Shown here in pieces: positions 1 through 8,668 of a DNA stretch of 64,000 bases (within the stretch, counting starts at the first letter, position 1; each line of letters starts with the position of its first letter). The stretch comes from Halalkalibacter oceani. GTDB taxonomy: Bacteria > Bacillota > Bacilli > Bacillales > Bacillaceae_D. The translations under genes were made by a program, and so were the position numbers. The DNA lies in NCBI RefSeq assembly GCF_023715605.1, contig NZ_JAMBOL010000011.1, positions 1 to 64,000 on the forward strand, in the 5' to 3' direction. The notes beneath the pieces are model-generated. The model did no database searches. It was not told where the DNA came from and was given only the letters and a program-made list of their open reading frames with translations.

Positions 1-124
1 AGGGCTCAAGAGCGTACTGGAACGTTATGAAACCCTTCGTCAGACTTAACTGAAACCGCCGTATACGGATCCGTACGTACGGTGGTGTGAGAGGTCGGGG
101 GTTAGTCGCCCCCTCCTACTCGAT
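1..124 (+). mobile_element. 3' end of a group II intron (domains V and VI)
   Basis: The window opens inside a group II intron. After the stop codon of the intron-encoded protein, bases about 53-86 fold as a domain V hairpin: arms ACCGCCGTA and TACGGTGGT, with the ACGGATCCGT tip. Bases about 88-124 form domain VI (GGTCGGGGG paired with CCCCC). A probable branch-point A lies near 118, seven bases before the 3' end. The end CTACTCGAT at 116-124 has the AY-type 3' terminus of bacterial group II introns. The 5' part lies outside the window, so class, insertion target and activity cannot be judged. The intron points the same way as the next gene and ends about 112 bases before it. Confidence 0.82.
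2..49 (+). CDS. C-terminal end of a group II intron reverse transcriptase/maturase (partial)
   Basis: Frame 2 reads GLKSVLERYETLRQT and stops at 47-49. A short basic and acidic tail ending a few bases before domain V is what I expect of an intron-encoded protein, whose ORF sits in domain IV. Only 15 residues are visible, so the assignment rests on their position directly upstream of domain V, not on a domain. Confidence 0.6.
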   Translation, partial: GLKSVLERYETLRQT

Positions 125-236
125 TTGAACCGGACAGAGGGGAAGGGATTGGTTCTTTGCCGGCGATCTGTGATAAAATGGAGGCATTCGATATAAAGGC
201 CGTTCTCAGGTAGGGGCAGCAGGGAGGGAGCAACTG

Positions 237-725
237 ATGAAAACATTCAAGCTGTATTCGATTTGCTTGCTAGAAGGTAAAGCAGACAGCGTGGAACAGA
301 AAAAGATTTCAATCGAAGACGGATTAATCATTAACATGGAAAACCCGGAGAAGACGTGGTACATTGAAGCCGTGTTTGCTCGTACTGAGCTCGACTTTTT
401 TGAACGGATCCAAAGAGAAGACCGCCACATGCTGGCCGATGTTGTGATCACTAGTAAAGAAAACCAGCCGGCTACGATGATTACGAAATTAAAGGCGATC
501 ACGAAGTTATCTGAACAAATCAGCGTGTTATTTGAAGCAAAGCTCGCTCAGAAAAAAGGCGAGCTGTTTGAGAGCGTGCTGAAAGATTTAATTGAAAAAG
601 GACTGAGCGGCGAGGAACTGCTGCAGGAATTCCGTCTGCAAACCGCCAGCCGGATCGCCCATTCCCAGCATATGCTGGACGAGCTCTACCGCTCACTGCA
701 AAAAAACAATGAATTGAATTTGTAA
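237..725 (+). CDS. YwpF-like family protein
   Basis: A soluble protein of 162 residues without signal peptide or membrane segment. The start MKTFKLYSI, the motif IEDGLIINMENPEKTW (about residues 26-41) and the later GLSGEELLQEF (about 122-132) match the YwpF-like family of Bacillaceae, whose function is unknown. The B. subtilis member is about 136 residues, so this one is slightly longer, with a Lys/Glu-rich helical C-terminus. The start has a good ribosome site (GGGAGGGAG, seven bases upstream). It stands alone between the group II intron and a long perfect hairpin. No function should be assigned. Confidence 0.75.
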   Translation: MKTFKLYSICLLEGKADSVEQKKISIEDGLIINMENPEKTWYIEAVFARTELDFFERIQREDRHMLADVVITSKENQPATMITKLKAITKLSEQISVLFEAKLAQKKGELFESVLKDLIEKGLSGEELLQEFRLQTASRIAHSQHMLDELYRSLQKNNELNL

Positions 726-766
726 GAGCATGGTTCAAAAGTGGTTTGCTTTTGAACCATGCTCTT
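724..766 (+). terminator. Perfect 17-bp hairpin after the YwpF-like gene
   Basis: The arms AAGAGCATGGTTCAAAA (724-740) and TTTTGAACCATGCTCTT (750-766) pair perfectly around a nine-base loop. The left arm overlaps the stop codon at 723-725. The U-tract is short, so this may be a terminator or an RNA-stabilising hairpin. Its outer sequence resembles the hairpin at 973-1019. Confidence 0.7.
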
Positions 767-972
767 ATGCAAGGAGCGGAGCCGCTGCAAGGTTTTGAAA
801 GTCAGCTGGAAGCGGGGTTCTTCCAGCTGACGGGCAGCGTGCGAAGCGCTTGCACTACCTCTCGCGTGGGTCATTCATGGGAGGCGGTGGCTTCGTTCTG
901 TGCGCGGCTGGAAGGAAAGAAGGCCGCTTTCCTTCAGCTTTTAAAATCAGCTCAGACTCCGCACACTGCTTC
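767..972. repeat. Non-coding spacer with two further hairpins
   Basis: No convincing gene is present. Two hairpins are clear. The first has a 12-bp perfect stem, GTCAGCTGGAAG (801-812) with CTTCCAGCTGAC (820-831). The second is imperfect, GCTGGAAGGAAAG (907-919) with CTTTCCTTCAGCT (927-939). The part 881-942 resembles 62690-62752, and part of it resembles 46505-46557, so it looks like a member of a dispersed intergenic repeat family. Confidence 0.6.
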
Positions 973-1019
973 AAGAGCTTGAGATAAAAGGTAAAGCGAA
1001 CCTTTTATCTCAAGCTCTT
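973..1019 (+). terminator. Perfect 19-bp hairpin terminator
   Basis: The arms AAGAGCTTGAGATAAAAGG (973-991) and CCTTTTATCTCAAGCTCTT (1001-1019) pair perfectly, followed by TTTTG. This belongs to the window-wide family of hairpins built around AAAAGG/CCTTTT. Confidence 0.75.
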
Positions 1020-1087
1020 TTGCATAGAAAGCCGCTTTTTCCCCATACTAACACTACTACAATATAGGTGGAGCGGGGGAGCTTGAG

Positions 1088-2296
1088 ATGCAGGAGAAAA
1101 AGACATGGGATATTCTTTCCATTTCGTCTATTCCGTTAGTAATGACGTTGGGAAATTCAATGCTGATTCCGGTTTTGCCACAGATTGAAAAGGAGCTGTC
1201 GATTTCCTCCTTTCAAGTGAGTATGCTCATTACCGTTTATTCCATTGTCGCGATTCTTTTTATTCCTGTAGCCGGATATATTTCTGATCATATCGGCCGG
1301 AAGAAGGTCATTATTCCGAGCCTGATCATCGCGGGAATCGGCGGGCTGCTTTCCGGATTTGCTTCGTGGCAGCTGGAGTCGCCGTATACGATTCTTCTTG
1401 TGGGGCGCCTGCTGCAGGGCGTGGGCGCAGCTGGAGCCTCTCCGATTGTCATGCCGCTAGTAGGCGATATGTATGTAAAAGAGGATGATGTCAGTAAAGG
1501 GTTAGGAATGATTGAAACGGCCAATACGCTTGGAAAGGTGCTCAGCCCGATACTTGGCGCAGCGCTGGCGACCATTGTCTGGTTTATGCCTTTTTTTGCT
1601 TTTCCAGTCTTTTGTATCATTTCGATTTTGCTGATGATCTTTCTTGTAAAGTCCCCGCCTTTAAAAAAGGAACCGATTCGCTTCCGTAAGTTTTGGCAAA
1701 ATATAAAGGTGATCTTTAAGCGTGAAGGAAGATGGCTGTATGCTGTGTTTATCGTTGGCGGCATTTGCATGTTCGTGCTTTTTGGTGTGCTTTTTTATTT
1801 GTCGACGATGCTTGAGGATGACTACCATATTGACGGGATAAAAAAAGGGATTATTTTGGCGATCCCATTAGGAGCGCTTTGCTTCGCTTCTTATGCAACG
1901 GGGAAAGCGATCGGCCAGAACAAGAAAAAAATGAAATGGATGACGGTTGTCGGGATCGCTTTATTAACCATCGCGATTTTTTCCGTTTCCTTTTCGAAGG
2001 ATGTGTATATTTTACTAACCGCTCTGTTTATTAGCGGTGTCGGAATCGGGATTGCTTTGCCGAGCCTTGACGCGCTTGTGACAGAAGGGATTGCGATGGA
2101 ACAGCGCGGTTCGATCACGTCTTTTTACAGCAGTATGCGTTTTGTTGGTGTCGCGCTTGGTCCTCCTGTTTTTGCTTTATTCATGAAGCTGTCTCATTCG
2201 ACGATGTTCTTGCTGAATACACTTGTCTGTCTGCTTGCCCTGGCGATCATCCTCTTTGCGATCAAGCCGGAGGAAACCGTTAAGGCGACATGGTAA
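1088..2296 (+). CDS. Major facilitator superfamily transporter, multidrug-efflux type
   Basis: An inner-membrane protein of 402 residues with about twelve hydrophobic segments in two groups of six, separated by a basic loop (about residues 195-215, KSPPLKKEPIRFRKFW). The loop motif GYISDHIGRKK near residue 65 is the MFS motif A (GxxxDxxGRKK). GRLLQGVGAAGASPIV near 107 is the motif typical of drug-proton antiporters of the DHA1 group. These show a proton-coupled exporter; the substrate cannot be told. The start follows GGAGCGGGGGAGC. It is monocistronic in appearance, 70 bases upstream of ytkD, and the two could be cotranscribed. Confidence 0.85.
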   Translation: MQEKKTWDILSISSIPLVMTLGNSMLIPVLPQIEKELSISSFQVSMLITVYSIVAILFIPVAGYISDHIGRKKVIIPSLIIAGIGGLLSGFASWQLESPYTILLVGRLLQGVGAAGASPIVMPLVGDMYVKEDDVSKGLGMIETANTLGKVLSPILGAALATIVWFMPFFAFPVFCIISILLMIFLVKSPPLKKEPIRFRKFWQNIKVIFKREGRWLYAVFIVGGICMFVLFGVLFYLSTMLEDDYHIDGIKKGIILAIPLGALCFASYATGKAIGQNKKKMKWMTVVGIALLTIAIFSVSFSKDVYILLTALFISGVGIGIALPSLDALVTEGIAMEQRGSITSFYSSMRFVGVALGPPVFALFMKLSHSTMFLLNTLVCLLALAIILFAIKPEETVKATW

Positions 2297-2366
2297 GGAA
2301 AAGAAATAGTAATTATCGCCTTTCCTCGTTATACTTGACGTAACAAGTGGAAAAGGATGACCGATC

Positions 2367-2849
2367 ATGAAACAGTTTATCGATCAGAGGGGCTGCCAGG
2401 TGCGGATTGTCTTTGGAGAAGAAGCAAGCTTGTCTCCGACGGCGAAGCATGTTTGGATTGTCTGCCGCTATCAGGGAAAATGGCTGTTAACGAACCACAG
2501 GAAACGAGGCTGGGAATTTCCTGGAGGGAAGGTAGAGGAAAGAGAGTCTGCAGTCGAAGCGGCGAAGAGAGAAGTATACGAAGAAACAGGAGCGCGGCTG
2601 GAAGCCGTGCATTATCTTGGGCAATATGAAGTAGCCTGTCAGCAGGAAACGATGTATAAAAACATTTATTTTGCAACGGTGAAGGAGTTGCAGCAGAAAG
2701 ATGATTATTTGGAAACAGCGGGTCCGGTCTTGCTCGAATCCTTTCCTGCGGCTGTAGCAAAGGATGAGCGCTTCAGTTTTATTATGCAGGATCAGGTGCT
2801 TCCGCTTGTGCTTGCTGAAATCGTAAGGAAAGGCTTGCTTGCTGAGTGA
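2367..2849 (+). CDS. ytkD: NUDIX hydrolase, YtkD type (8-oxo-dGTPase)
   Basis: A protein of 160 residues carrying a complete Nudix box: G54, E60, R68-E69, E72-E73 and G75 in GGKVEERESAVEAAKREVY followed by EETG. The preceding GWEFPGG is typical of MutT-like members. B. subtilis YtkD removes oxidised dGTP and is about the same length. Its place beside ytlD-ytlC-ytlA matches B. subtilis synteny. The start at 2367 is supported by AAAAGGATGACCGATC upstream. A longer frame starting at 2357 is out of frame and not coding. A hairpin follows directly. Confidence 0.88.
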   Translation: MKQFIDQRGCQVRIVFGEEASLSPTAKHVWIVCRYQGKWLLTNHRKRGWEFPGGKVEERESAVEAAKREVYEETGARLEAVHYLGQYEVACQQETMYKNIYFATVKELQQKDDYLETAGPVLLESFPAAVAKDERFSFIMQDQVLPLVLAEIVRKGLLAE

Positions 2850-2850
2850 T

Positions 2851-2896
2851 AGGAGGAGAGGGCGCAAACCGTTGCCGGTTGCTCTCCTCTTTTTTG
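2851..2896. terminator. Terminator between converging ytkD and ytlD
   Basis: AGGAGGAGAGG and GCTCTCCTCT pair across a smaller inner stem (CAAACCG/CGGTTG), followed by TTTTTT on the plus strand. It ends ytkD and may also serve the ytl operon arriving from the other side. Confidence 0.75.
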
Positions 2897-2907
2897 AATG
2901 GAACGGC

Positions 2908-3708
2908 TTAAAACCTTTTAAGCAAATAGCTTTCAAACAGCTCGACGCCTTTATACATAACGGTTGCCAAAATCGCGATGACAAACAGGCTCATCAGGAC
3001 GAGAGTAAAGTTAAATACTTGGAAGCCGTAAATGATCAAATAGCCGAGGCCCTGCTTGGAGACGAGAAATTCCCCGACGATGACGCCGACCCAGGCTAAG
3101 CCGACATTGACTTTTAAGGTCGAGATGATCGTCGGCAAGCAGGCCGGAAAAATAACGTGCTGAAATGTCTGCGTCTTCGTCGCCCGGAACGTGTGCATCA
3201 CCTTTAAATAGTTTGGATCGACTTCACGAAAGGCGGTGTAGACGACCATTGTCGTAATAATGACGGAGATCAGCGCCCCCATTGCCACGATTGAGGTGAA
3301 GGTAGGTCCGAGACCGACAATGAGCAGGGGCCCGAGTGCGACCTTCGGCATCGAGTTCAGAATGACGAGATAAGGGTCAAGCACCTTCGAGAGGAAGCGC
3401 GACCACCAGAGCAGAGCGGCAAGGGCTGTACCAATGAATGTTCCGAGCAGGAAGCCGAGGATCGTCTCAAGCAACGTGACCGCTGTATGCCCCAGTAAAG
3501 AGCCGTCTGTCAGGCGTTCGATAAACAGCTGGCCAATCCGGCTCGGCATACTGAAGAGCAACGGATCAATCCAAGTAAGACGTGCCGCCAGTTCCCAGAA
3601 GAGAATAAAAAGGACGAACAAGCTGAGTTGAACGGTGAGAACTAGACGCTTTTCTTTTTTTAGGGTAGTTAAATACTGCTCGTGTAACGCCTCAAGTGTT
3701 CGTCTCAA
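2908..3708 (-). CDS. ytlD: ABC transporter permease, nitrate/sulfonate/taurine type (YtlD-like)
   Basis: A membrane protein of 266 residues with a first hydrophobic segment near residues 25-45 and about five more. The EAA loop typical of binding-protein-dependent permeases is seen as [19 protein letters not shown] (about residues 168-186). It belongs to the BPD_transp_1 permeases of the SsuC/TauC/ThiX type. It is the last gene of ytlA-ytlC-ytlD and its start overlaps the end of ytlC by 17 bases, so the two are translationally coupled. Substrate unknown. The small ytlB of B. subtilis is not present here. Confidence 0.88.
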   Translation of the reverse strand: MRRTLEALHEQYLTTLKKEKRLVLTVQLSLFVLFILFWELAARLTWIDPLLFSMPSRIGQLFIERLTDGSLLGHTAVTLLETILGFLLGTFIGTALAALLWWSRFLSKVLDPYLVILNSMPKVALGPLLIVGLGPTFTSIVAMGALISVIITTMVVYTAFREVDPNYLKVMHTFRATKTQTFQHVIFPACLPTIISTLKVNVGLAWVGVIVGEFLVSKQGLGYLIIYGFQVFNFTLVLMSLFVIAILATVMYKGVELFESYLLKRF

Positions 3709-4471
3709 CGTGTTCCATCTCCTTCCATATTAACTGAAACAGCTCATTGAAACTCGGGTGGCTCCTTGCTTCAAATGGTAAGGCGGAGGCGATTTCCTGC
3801 GGCATCGTGAAGGTTCGATGAATTCGTCCCGGTCGTGGAGTGAGGAGAATAATCCGGTCAGACATCGCGATCGCTTCGCCGATATCATGGGTGACGAGAA
3901 TCGCTGTTTTATTAGCTTTTTTCAATGTGCTGAAGACGAGGTCTTCCAGCTTGAGCTTTGTCTGATAATCGAGCGCTGAAAACGGCTCATCTAACAAAAG
4001 CAGGGAAGGGTCTGTCGCGAGCATCCGTACGAGTGCAACGCGCTGCCGCATTCCACCTGATAATTGATTCGGATAATGGTCCTTTTTATCTCCTAAGCCG
4101 ATTTGTTCAAGCCAGTTGAGCGCCCGTTTAAGCGACTGGGGTGAATAGTCTCCGCGAATTTTTTGACCGAGGGTGACATTGTCCTCAATCGTCCGCCATG
4201 GAAATAAGTAATCCTGCTGCAGCATATAGCCGATGTTGGCTCCTTTTTCGGAAGTAGGCTGGAGCTGACCATCGATCTTAATTTGCCCGCTCGTCGGCAC
4301 GAGCAGGCCGGCGATCAGAGAAAGCAGCGTCGTTTTGCCGCAGCCGCTTGGACCGAGAAGGGAGATAAATTCTCCCTCCTCAACAGAAAAAGAAATCGAC
4401 TCAAGCGCCAGCATAGCTTCGCGCTCGGTAATATAACTGCATGTGACGTCGGTAAGCTCAAGAATAGACAT
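3692..4471 (-). CDS. ytlC: ABC transporter ATPase, nitrate/sulfonate/taurine type (YtlC-like)
   Basis: A cytoplasmic ATPase of 259 residues. Walker A is GPSGCGKTT (residues 40-48), the ABC signature LSGGMRQR (137-144) and Walker B LLLLDEP (157-163). The switch histidine lies in VTHDIGEA near 199. The pattern is that of SsuB/TauB-type import ATPases. It sits 12 bases after ytlA and overlaps ytlD, so the three form one operon for a small-molecule importer whose substrate is not evident. Confidence 0.92.
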   Translation of the reverse strand: MSILELTDVTCSYITEREAMLALESISFSVEEGEFISLLGPSGCGKTTLLSLIAGLLVPTSGQIKIDGQLQPTSEKGANIGYMLQQDYLFPWRTIEDNVTLGQKIRGDYSPQSLKRALNWLEQIGLGDKKDHYPNQLSGGMRQRVALVRMLATDPSLLLLDEPFSALDYQTKLKLEDLVFSTLKKANKTAILVTHDIGEAIAMSDRIILLTPRPGRIHRTFTMPQEIASALPFEARSHPSFNELFQLIWKEMEHVETNT

Positions 4472-4483
4472 GTCGCATTCCTC

Positions 4484-5485
4484 CTACTCCATGACCTTCT
4501 CTGCTATAGAAGTGTCTACAAGGATGTCATAATCAACATGCTGCGGCAGTTCACCGGCCTCTTCCATAATAAGCTGCAGATTATCCCACGCTTCTTCCTG
4601 GACAATCGGCGAGGTGGCGAAAGAGCCTTGAGCGTGGTAGCGTTCTACCACTTGAGCGATCAGCTCGACAGGCGTATCTTCAAAAAAGTCGACAATGGCT
4701 TCGGCGACCTCTTCTGCCGGCTGCTGCTCGACCCACTGCTGACCTTTATAAAGCGCGCGGGTGAACCGTTCCAGCATTTCAGGGTTTTCGTCCAGCATGC
4801 TTTGCTTCGCGATAAAGCCAGTGTAAGGAACCGAGCCTGATTCCGTGCCGAAGGATGCGATAATGTGACCGATGCCTTCATTTTCAAATAACGTGGCCTG
4901 CGGCTCAAAAAGCTGAACAAAATCACCGGTTCCGGAAGCGAACGCACTTGGAATGTTACCGAAGTCAATGCTCTGAATCAGCGTCAGATCATTGTGCGGA
5001 TCAATCCCATTCTTTTTCAGTACATGCTCACCGACCATCTGCGGCATCCCGCCTTTGCGCTGGCCGAGGAACGTGCTGCCTTTTAAATCCTCCCAGGAAA
5101 AGGAATCGAGCTTTTCCCGCGAGACGAGAAAGGTGCCATCTGTCTGCGTGAGCGCGGCAAAGGTAACAGCCGGATCTGATGCCTCCTGCGCATACACATA
5201 AATGGTTGTCTCCGCGCCGACGAGGCTGACGTCAGCCCCGCCTGACAGCAAAGCGGTCATCGCTTTATCGCCGCCCCAGGCCGTCGTCAATTCAAGCTCA
5301 ATGCCTTCCTCTTCAAAGAAGCCTTGAGCGACCGCCGCATAAAAAGGAGCATAAAAAATCGATCTTGTGACCTCAGCGACGCGCACTGTTTCTGTGTTTG
5401 ACGAGCCGCCAAACGTACAGGCACTTGACGCCGCTACGAGCAGCAGGACCGCAAACAAGGCTGAAGCCTTTTTCCATATCGGCAT
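4484..5485 (-). CDS. ytlA: ABC transporter substrate-binding lipoprotein (YtlA-like, NMT1/THI5 fold)
   Basis: About 333 residues with a lipoprotein signal peptide: MPIWKK, a hydrophobic run, then ASSAC, a slightly unusual lipobox with the lipidated Cys near residue 23. The mature part begins VRVAEVTRSIFYAPFYAA and contains FFEEEGIELEL, typical of the NMT1/THI5/SsuA binding proteins. I start it at the second ATG (5485) because AAAGGAG lies nine bases before it, while the first ATG at 5494 touches that site. It captures the ligand for YtlCD; relatives bind sulfonates, pyrimidine precursors or nitrate, and the sequence does not decide. Confidence 0.86.
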   Translation of the reverse strand: MPIWKKASALFAVLLLVAASSACTFGGSSNTETVRVAEVTRSIFYAPFYAAVAQGFFEEEGIELELTTAWGGDKAMTALLSGGADVSLVGAETTIYVYAQEASDPAVTFAALTQTDGTFLVSREKLDSFSWEDLKGSTFLGQRKGGMPQMVGEHVLKKNGIDPHNDLTLIQSIDFGNIPSAFASGTGDFVQLFEPQATLFENEGIGHIIASFGTESGSVPYTGFIAKQSMLDENPEMLERFTRALYKGQQWVEQQPAEEVAEAIVDFFEDTPVELIAQVVERYHAQGSFATSPIVQEEAWDNLQLIMEEAGELPQHVDYDILVDTSIAEKVME

Positions 5486-5576
5486 AACGGTCATCTCCTT
5501 TAAAAATAGTGTCGATTACGATAGTGTATGAACAAAGGAGAAAATGTGTGTTTACCCACTAGAAAGGAGGTTGCAG

Positions 5577-6386
5577 ATGAAGCGCTTAATTGACAAAGTC
5601 AAGATTCCTTCGCCCCACCCCCGCATTTCCCTTTATTTGATTACATACTGGAGTACGGGCTTACGGGTTAAGGGCTATCTCGCTATCCCTGATGGAGAAA
5701 AAAAGCTGCCGGGACTTCTCTATTTACGGGGCGGAATAAAAAATGTCGGCATGGTCAGGGTGCAGCGCCTCATCCAATGGGCAGCTGAAGGGATGATCGT
5801 GCTCGCTCCGTTTTACCGTGGAAATAAAGGAGGAGAAGGAAATGAGGACTTTTGCGGAGATGACCGTGAAGATGCCTTTGCCGCCTTTGATCTTCTGCAA
5901 AGCGTGCCTGAAGTTGAATGTGAGTCCGTCCACATTCTTGGATTTTCAAGGGGCGGGGTGATGGCATTGCAGACTGCTTTGGCAAGGCCGCAGGCAAGCT
6001 CCGTCACTTGCTGGAACGGGGTATCCGATATGGTTCTGACATACGAAGAGCGCGTTGATCTGCGCAGAATGATGAAACGGGTCATCGGGGGAACGCCGAA
6101 TAAGTATCCAGAGCGCTACCGCTGGCGAACGCCTCTTCATGAGCTGGGCGAGCTCAAGCCGCGGATATTGCTTATCCATGGAGAAAAAGATGAGCACGTC
6201 TCGCTAGCTCATGCCCTGCTTGTGGAACAGGCATGCAGGCAGGCGGGGAAGGAAGTTGCGACCTGGTATTTCCCTCAATACACTCATCATTTTCCGCCAA
6301 AGGAACAGCGCGTGATTTTATCGGAAGCTGCCAGGTGGATGAAGGGGAAGGAGAAAGACAAAACGAAAAAGAGTAGCGGATTGTAG
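5577..6386 (+). CDS. ytmA: Alpha/beta hydrolase, YtmA family
   Basis: A protein of about 269 residues with the alpha/beta hydrolase fold. The nucleophile elbow is GFSRGG, the acid is probably in HGEKDEHV and the histidine in YTHHFPPKE near the end. This is the dienelactone-hydrolase/prolyl-oligopeptidase-like branch, as in B. subtilis YtmA. The start at 5577 is chosen because AGAAAGGAGGTTGCAG precedes it; an in-frame ATG at 5544 has no comparable site. It is divergent from ytlA and convergent with pckA, as in B. subtilis. The substrate is unknown. Confidence 0.85.
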   Translation: MKRLIDKVKIPSPHPRISLYLITYWSTGLRVKGYLAIPDGEKKLPGLLYLRGGIKNVGMVRVQRLIQWAAEGMIVLAPFYRGNKGGEGNEDFCGDDREDAFAAFDLLQSVPEVECESVHILGFSRGGVMALQTALARPQASSVTCWNGVSDMVLTYEERVDLRRMMKRVIGGTPNKYPERYRWRTPLHELGELKPRILLIHGEKDEHVSLAHALLVEQACRQAGKEVATWYFPQYTHHFPPKEQRVILSEAARWMKGKEKDKTKKSSGL

Positions 6387-6410
6387 CAAGCATCTTCACT
6401 CCATGCGTAA

Positions 6411-6451
6411 GGGCTGTGACCAAAGGTTGTTTTTACCTTTTGCCACAGCCC
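6411..6451. terminator. Bidirectional hairpin between ytmA and pckA
   Basis: GGGCTGTG with CACAGCCC, continued by CAAAGG/CCTTTTG around a T-rich loop. It is a member of the dispersed AAAAGG/CCTTTT terminator family and serves converging genes. Confidence 0.75.
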
Positions 6452-6470
6452 CTTCATTGCGTAGCCGTCC

Positions 6471-8051
6471 TTACTTAGGTCCGGCTGCTTTAATAGTGTC
6501 GCTGATATTATCGAATTTCTTGAAGTTTTCTTTGAAATTAGCTGCTAATTCTGCTGCTTTTGCATCGTAGGCAGCTTGATCGGACCAAGTATCACGCGGT
6601 TTTAAGACAGTGTCCGGTACTCCAGGGCAGTGAAGCGGGATGTGAAGACCGAAAATCGGATCAACCGTCGTTTCAACTGTGCGGAGCTCGCCGTGCAACG
6701 CCGCCTGAACCATCGCCCGGGTATGCTGGAGGTTCATTCTGCTGCCGACGCCGTAAGGGCCGCCAGACCAGCCTGTATTGACGAGGAAAACATCGACATC
6801 ATGCTGGTCGATCTTTTCACCGAGCATTTCAGCATAACGGGCAGCAGGTAGTGGCAAAAACGGTGCGCCAAAGCATGTTGAGAAGGTCGCTTCAGGCGAA
6901 GTGATGCCACGCTCTGTTCCCGCTAATTTACTCGTGTAGCCGGAAAGGAAGTGATACATCGCCTGCTCCTTTGTCAGCTTGCTGATTGGCGGCAGCACGC
7001 CGAACGCGTCAGCTGTTAAGAAAATAATCGTATTTGGGTGTCCCGCCAGACTTGGGAAAATCGCATTTGGAATCGCTTCTAATGGATAAGCGGCGCGCGT
7101 ATTTTCCGTTAACGATACATCGTCGTAATCCGGCTCGCCGGTTTTTTCATCAATCACGACATTTTCAAGAACGGTGCCGAAGCGGATCGCGTTCCAAATT
7201 TGCGGCTCTTTTTCAGCTGATAAGTTGATACATTTCGCATAGCAGCCGCCTTCAATGTTAAACACGCCGTTGCTTGACCAGCCATGCTCATCATCGCCGA
7301 TTAACGAGCGGTGAGGGTCGGCGGAAAGAGTTGTTTTTCCGGTACCGGACAGCCCGAAGAACAAGGCGACGTCGCCTTCCCGGCCAACATTGGCCGAGCA
7401 GTGCATCGAAAGGACATCCTGCTCAGGAAGTAAGTAATTCATCACGGAGAAAATCGATTTTTTCATTTCTCCGGCATATTCGGTTCCGCCGATGAGGACA
7501 ATTCGTTCCTCAAAGGAGACGATAATAAAGGTCTCGGACAGCGTGCCATCGACCGCGGGATCAGCTTTGAAGCTTGGCGCTGAAACGATCGTAAACGCAT
7601 TATCGTAAGATTCGGCATCTTCAGCCGTCGGACGGATGAACAATTGACGGGCGAAAAGCTGCTGCCAGGCAAATTCGTTAATGACTTTTAACGGTAAACG
7701 GAATCCTTCATCGGCGCCGGCAAAGCCTCTTGACGCGTAAAGTTTATCCTTTTGCCCTAAATGGCGGACAACTTTTTGGAAAAGACGGGTAAAAACATCT
7801 TTTTCGATCGGTTGGTTTACAGCTCCCCAGTTAATTTTATCCTTAACGCTTTCTTCCTTCACAATAAATTTATCTTTAGGGGAGCGGCCCGTATAGGCGC
7901 CTGTTTCGACGCTTAATGCACCGGTAACAGAAAGCTTTCCTTCGCCGCGCATTAACGCCTCCTCGATTAGAGATGAGATCGGTAAATCATGATGGACCTG
8001 GTCCTGATTAAGTAACTCTGCTAGTTCTGTCTGTAGGCTAATCGTTTTCAT
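6471..8051 (-). CDS. pckA: Phosphoenolpyruvate carboxykinase (ATP)
   Basis: Converts oxaloacetate and ATP to phosphoenolpyruvate, the first step of gluconeogenesis, in the cytoplasm. The 526-residue product has the family length. The kinase P-loop is [11 protein letters not shown] near residue 240, preceded by MHCSANVG; the metal-binding IGDDEHGW follows. The start at 8051 has GAAAGGGTGCGGCA upstream; an in-frame ATG at 8090 is less likely. It diverges from metK. The promoter carries a CcpN-type operator, which would repress the gene on glycolytic carbon sources as in B. subtilis. Confidence 0.96.
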   Translation of the reverse strand: MKTISLQTELAELLNQDQVHHDLPISSLIEEALMRGEGKLSVTGALSVETGAYTGRSPKDKFIVKEESVKDKINWGAVNQPIEKDVFTRLFQKVVRHLGQKDKLYASRGFAGADEGFRLPLKVINEFAWQQLFARQLFIRPTAEDAESYDNAFTIVSAPSFKADPAVDGTLSETFIIVSFEERIVLIGGTEYAGEMKKSIFSVMNYLLPEQDVLSMHCSANVGREGDVALFFGLSGTGKTTLSADPHRSLIGDDEHGWSSNGVFNIEGGCYAKCINLSAEKEPQIWNAIRFGTVLENVVIDEKTGEPDYDDVSLTENTRAAYPLEAIPNAIFPSLAGHPNTIIFLTADAFGVLPPISKLTKEQAMYHFLSGYTSKLAGTERGITSPEATFSTCFGAPFLPLPAARYAEMLGEKIDQHDVDVFLVNTGWSGGPYGVGSRMNLQHTRAMVQAALHGELRTVETTVDPIFGLHIPLHCPGVPDTVLKPRDTWSDQAAYDAKAAELAANFKENFKKFDNISDTIKAAGPK

Positions 8052-8112
8052 TGCCGCACCCTTTCTTTCATCATATAATTTGGTTAACATTAACAGCTTT
8101 AACTTGGTTAAT

Positions 8113-8147
8113 AGTATAACACATTTAGATTAATAGTCTATACTATT
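8113..8147 (-). promoter_or_regulatory. pckA promoter with CcpN-type operator
   Basis: On the minus strand a -10 box TATACT (8113-8118) is 17 bases from a weak -35 ATAGAC (8136-8141). TGTGTTATACT (8113-8123) fits the published CcpN consensus TRTGHYATAYW at all 11 positions and covers the -10 box. A second, inverted copy TAGTCTATACT (8134-8144, plus strand) fits at 9 of 11 and lies inside the dyad AATAGTCTATACTATT (8132-8147) over the -35 box. CcpN itself is not in this window. Confidence 0.75.
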
Positions 8148-8347
8148 AGCGAATTTTTTTTATCGTGCGAATTATAAAGAAAAAAAGGTACCTGTGTAGC
8201 CAAAAAAGGCTGTCATCCAATTAACTGGTTATTTTGTCGACATTTTTTTCCTTCTGCATAAGATGGAAGTATCAGGTAGAATGACCGGACAGATAATGAT
8301 AAGGAAGAATCAACCCGTTTCCTTATGTTAATCTTGTCCACTTGCGG

Positions 8348-8376
8348 TTGACAGTACACGTGATGTGCGATATGAT
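8348..8376 (+). promoter_or_regulatory. SigA promoter of metK
   Basis: TTGACA (8348-8353), a 17-base spacer and TATGAT (8371-8376). The start point would be near 8383, about ten bases before the SAM-I aptamer. Confidence 0.85.
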
Positions 8377-8392
8377 ATGCGTCGAACGGATA

Positions 8393-8557
8393 CTCTTATC
8401 CTGAGTTGGCGGAGGGACAGGCCCGAAGAAGCCCAGCAACCAATACTCAAAGCCATGAGTGTTAAAGGTGCTAACCTGCAAGGCTATTTGCCTTGAACGA
8501 TAAGAGGCGAAAGGTAAACATTCAACCCTTTTCCTCGATGGAAAAGGGTTTTTATCG
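8393..8557 (+). ncRNA. SAM-I (S-box) riboswitch with terminator, metK leader
   Basis: Stem P1 is CTCTTATC (8393-8400) paired with GATAAGAG (8499-8506). The conserved core GGAGGGACAGGCCC followed by AGCCCAGCAACC is present at about 8410-8442, with the downstream GGTGCTAACCTGCA. The expression platform is a strong terminator: AACCCTTTT (8524-8532) with AAAAGGGTT (8542-8550), then T5. SAM binding should favour termination and lower metK expression, as established for S-box leaders. Confidence 0.96.
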
Positions 8558-8668
8558 TTTATACACGTCTTAACCAGGAAGGTATCTCCCATTCTGTGGG
8601 ACATGAGTGCCGTCTCAAAGAAAGACACATGCTAGAGAGAAGGCAGTGTTTAAAGGAGGAAATCAATC

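Noticed and set aside
746-982. Open frame of 78 codons between two hairpins
   Set aside because: It has no ribosome site, runs through three hairpins and has no recognisable protein pattern; the DNA matches an intergenic repeat elsewhere in the window.
2357-2629. 90-codon frame overlapping ytkD
   Set aside because: Different frame from a complete Nudix protein; a shadow reading frame.
4283-4840. 185-codon frame opposite ytlC/ytlA
   Set aside because: It is the shadow of two well-supported genes on the other strand, with no start signal.
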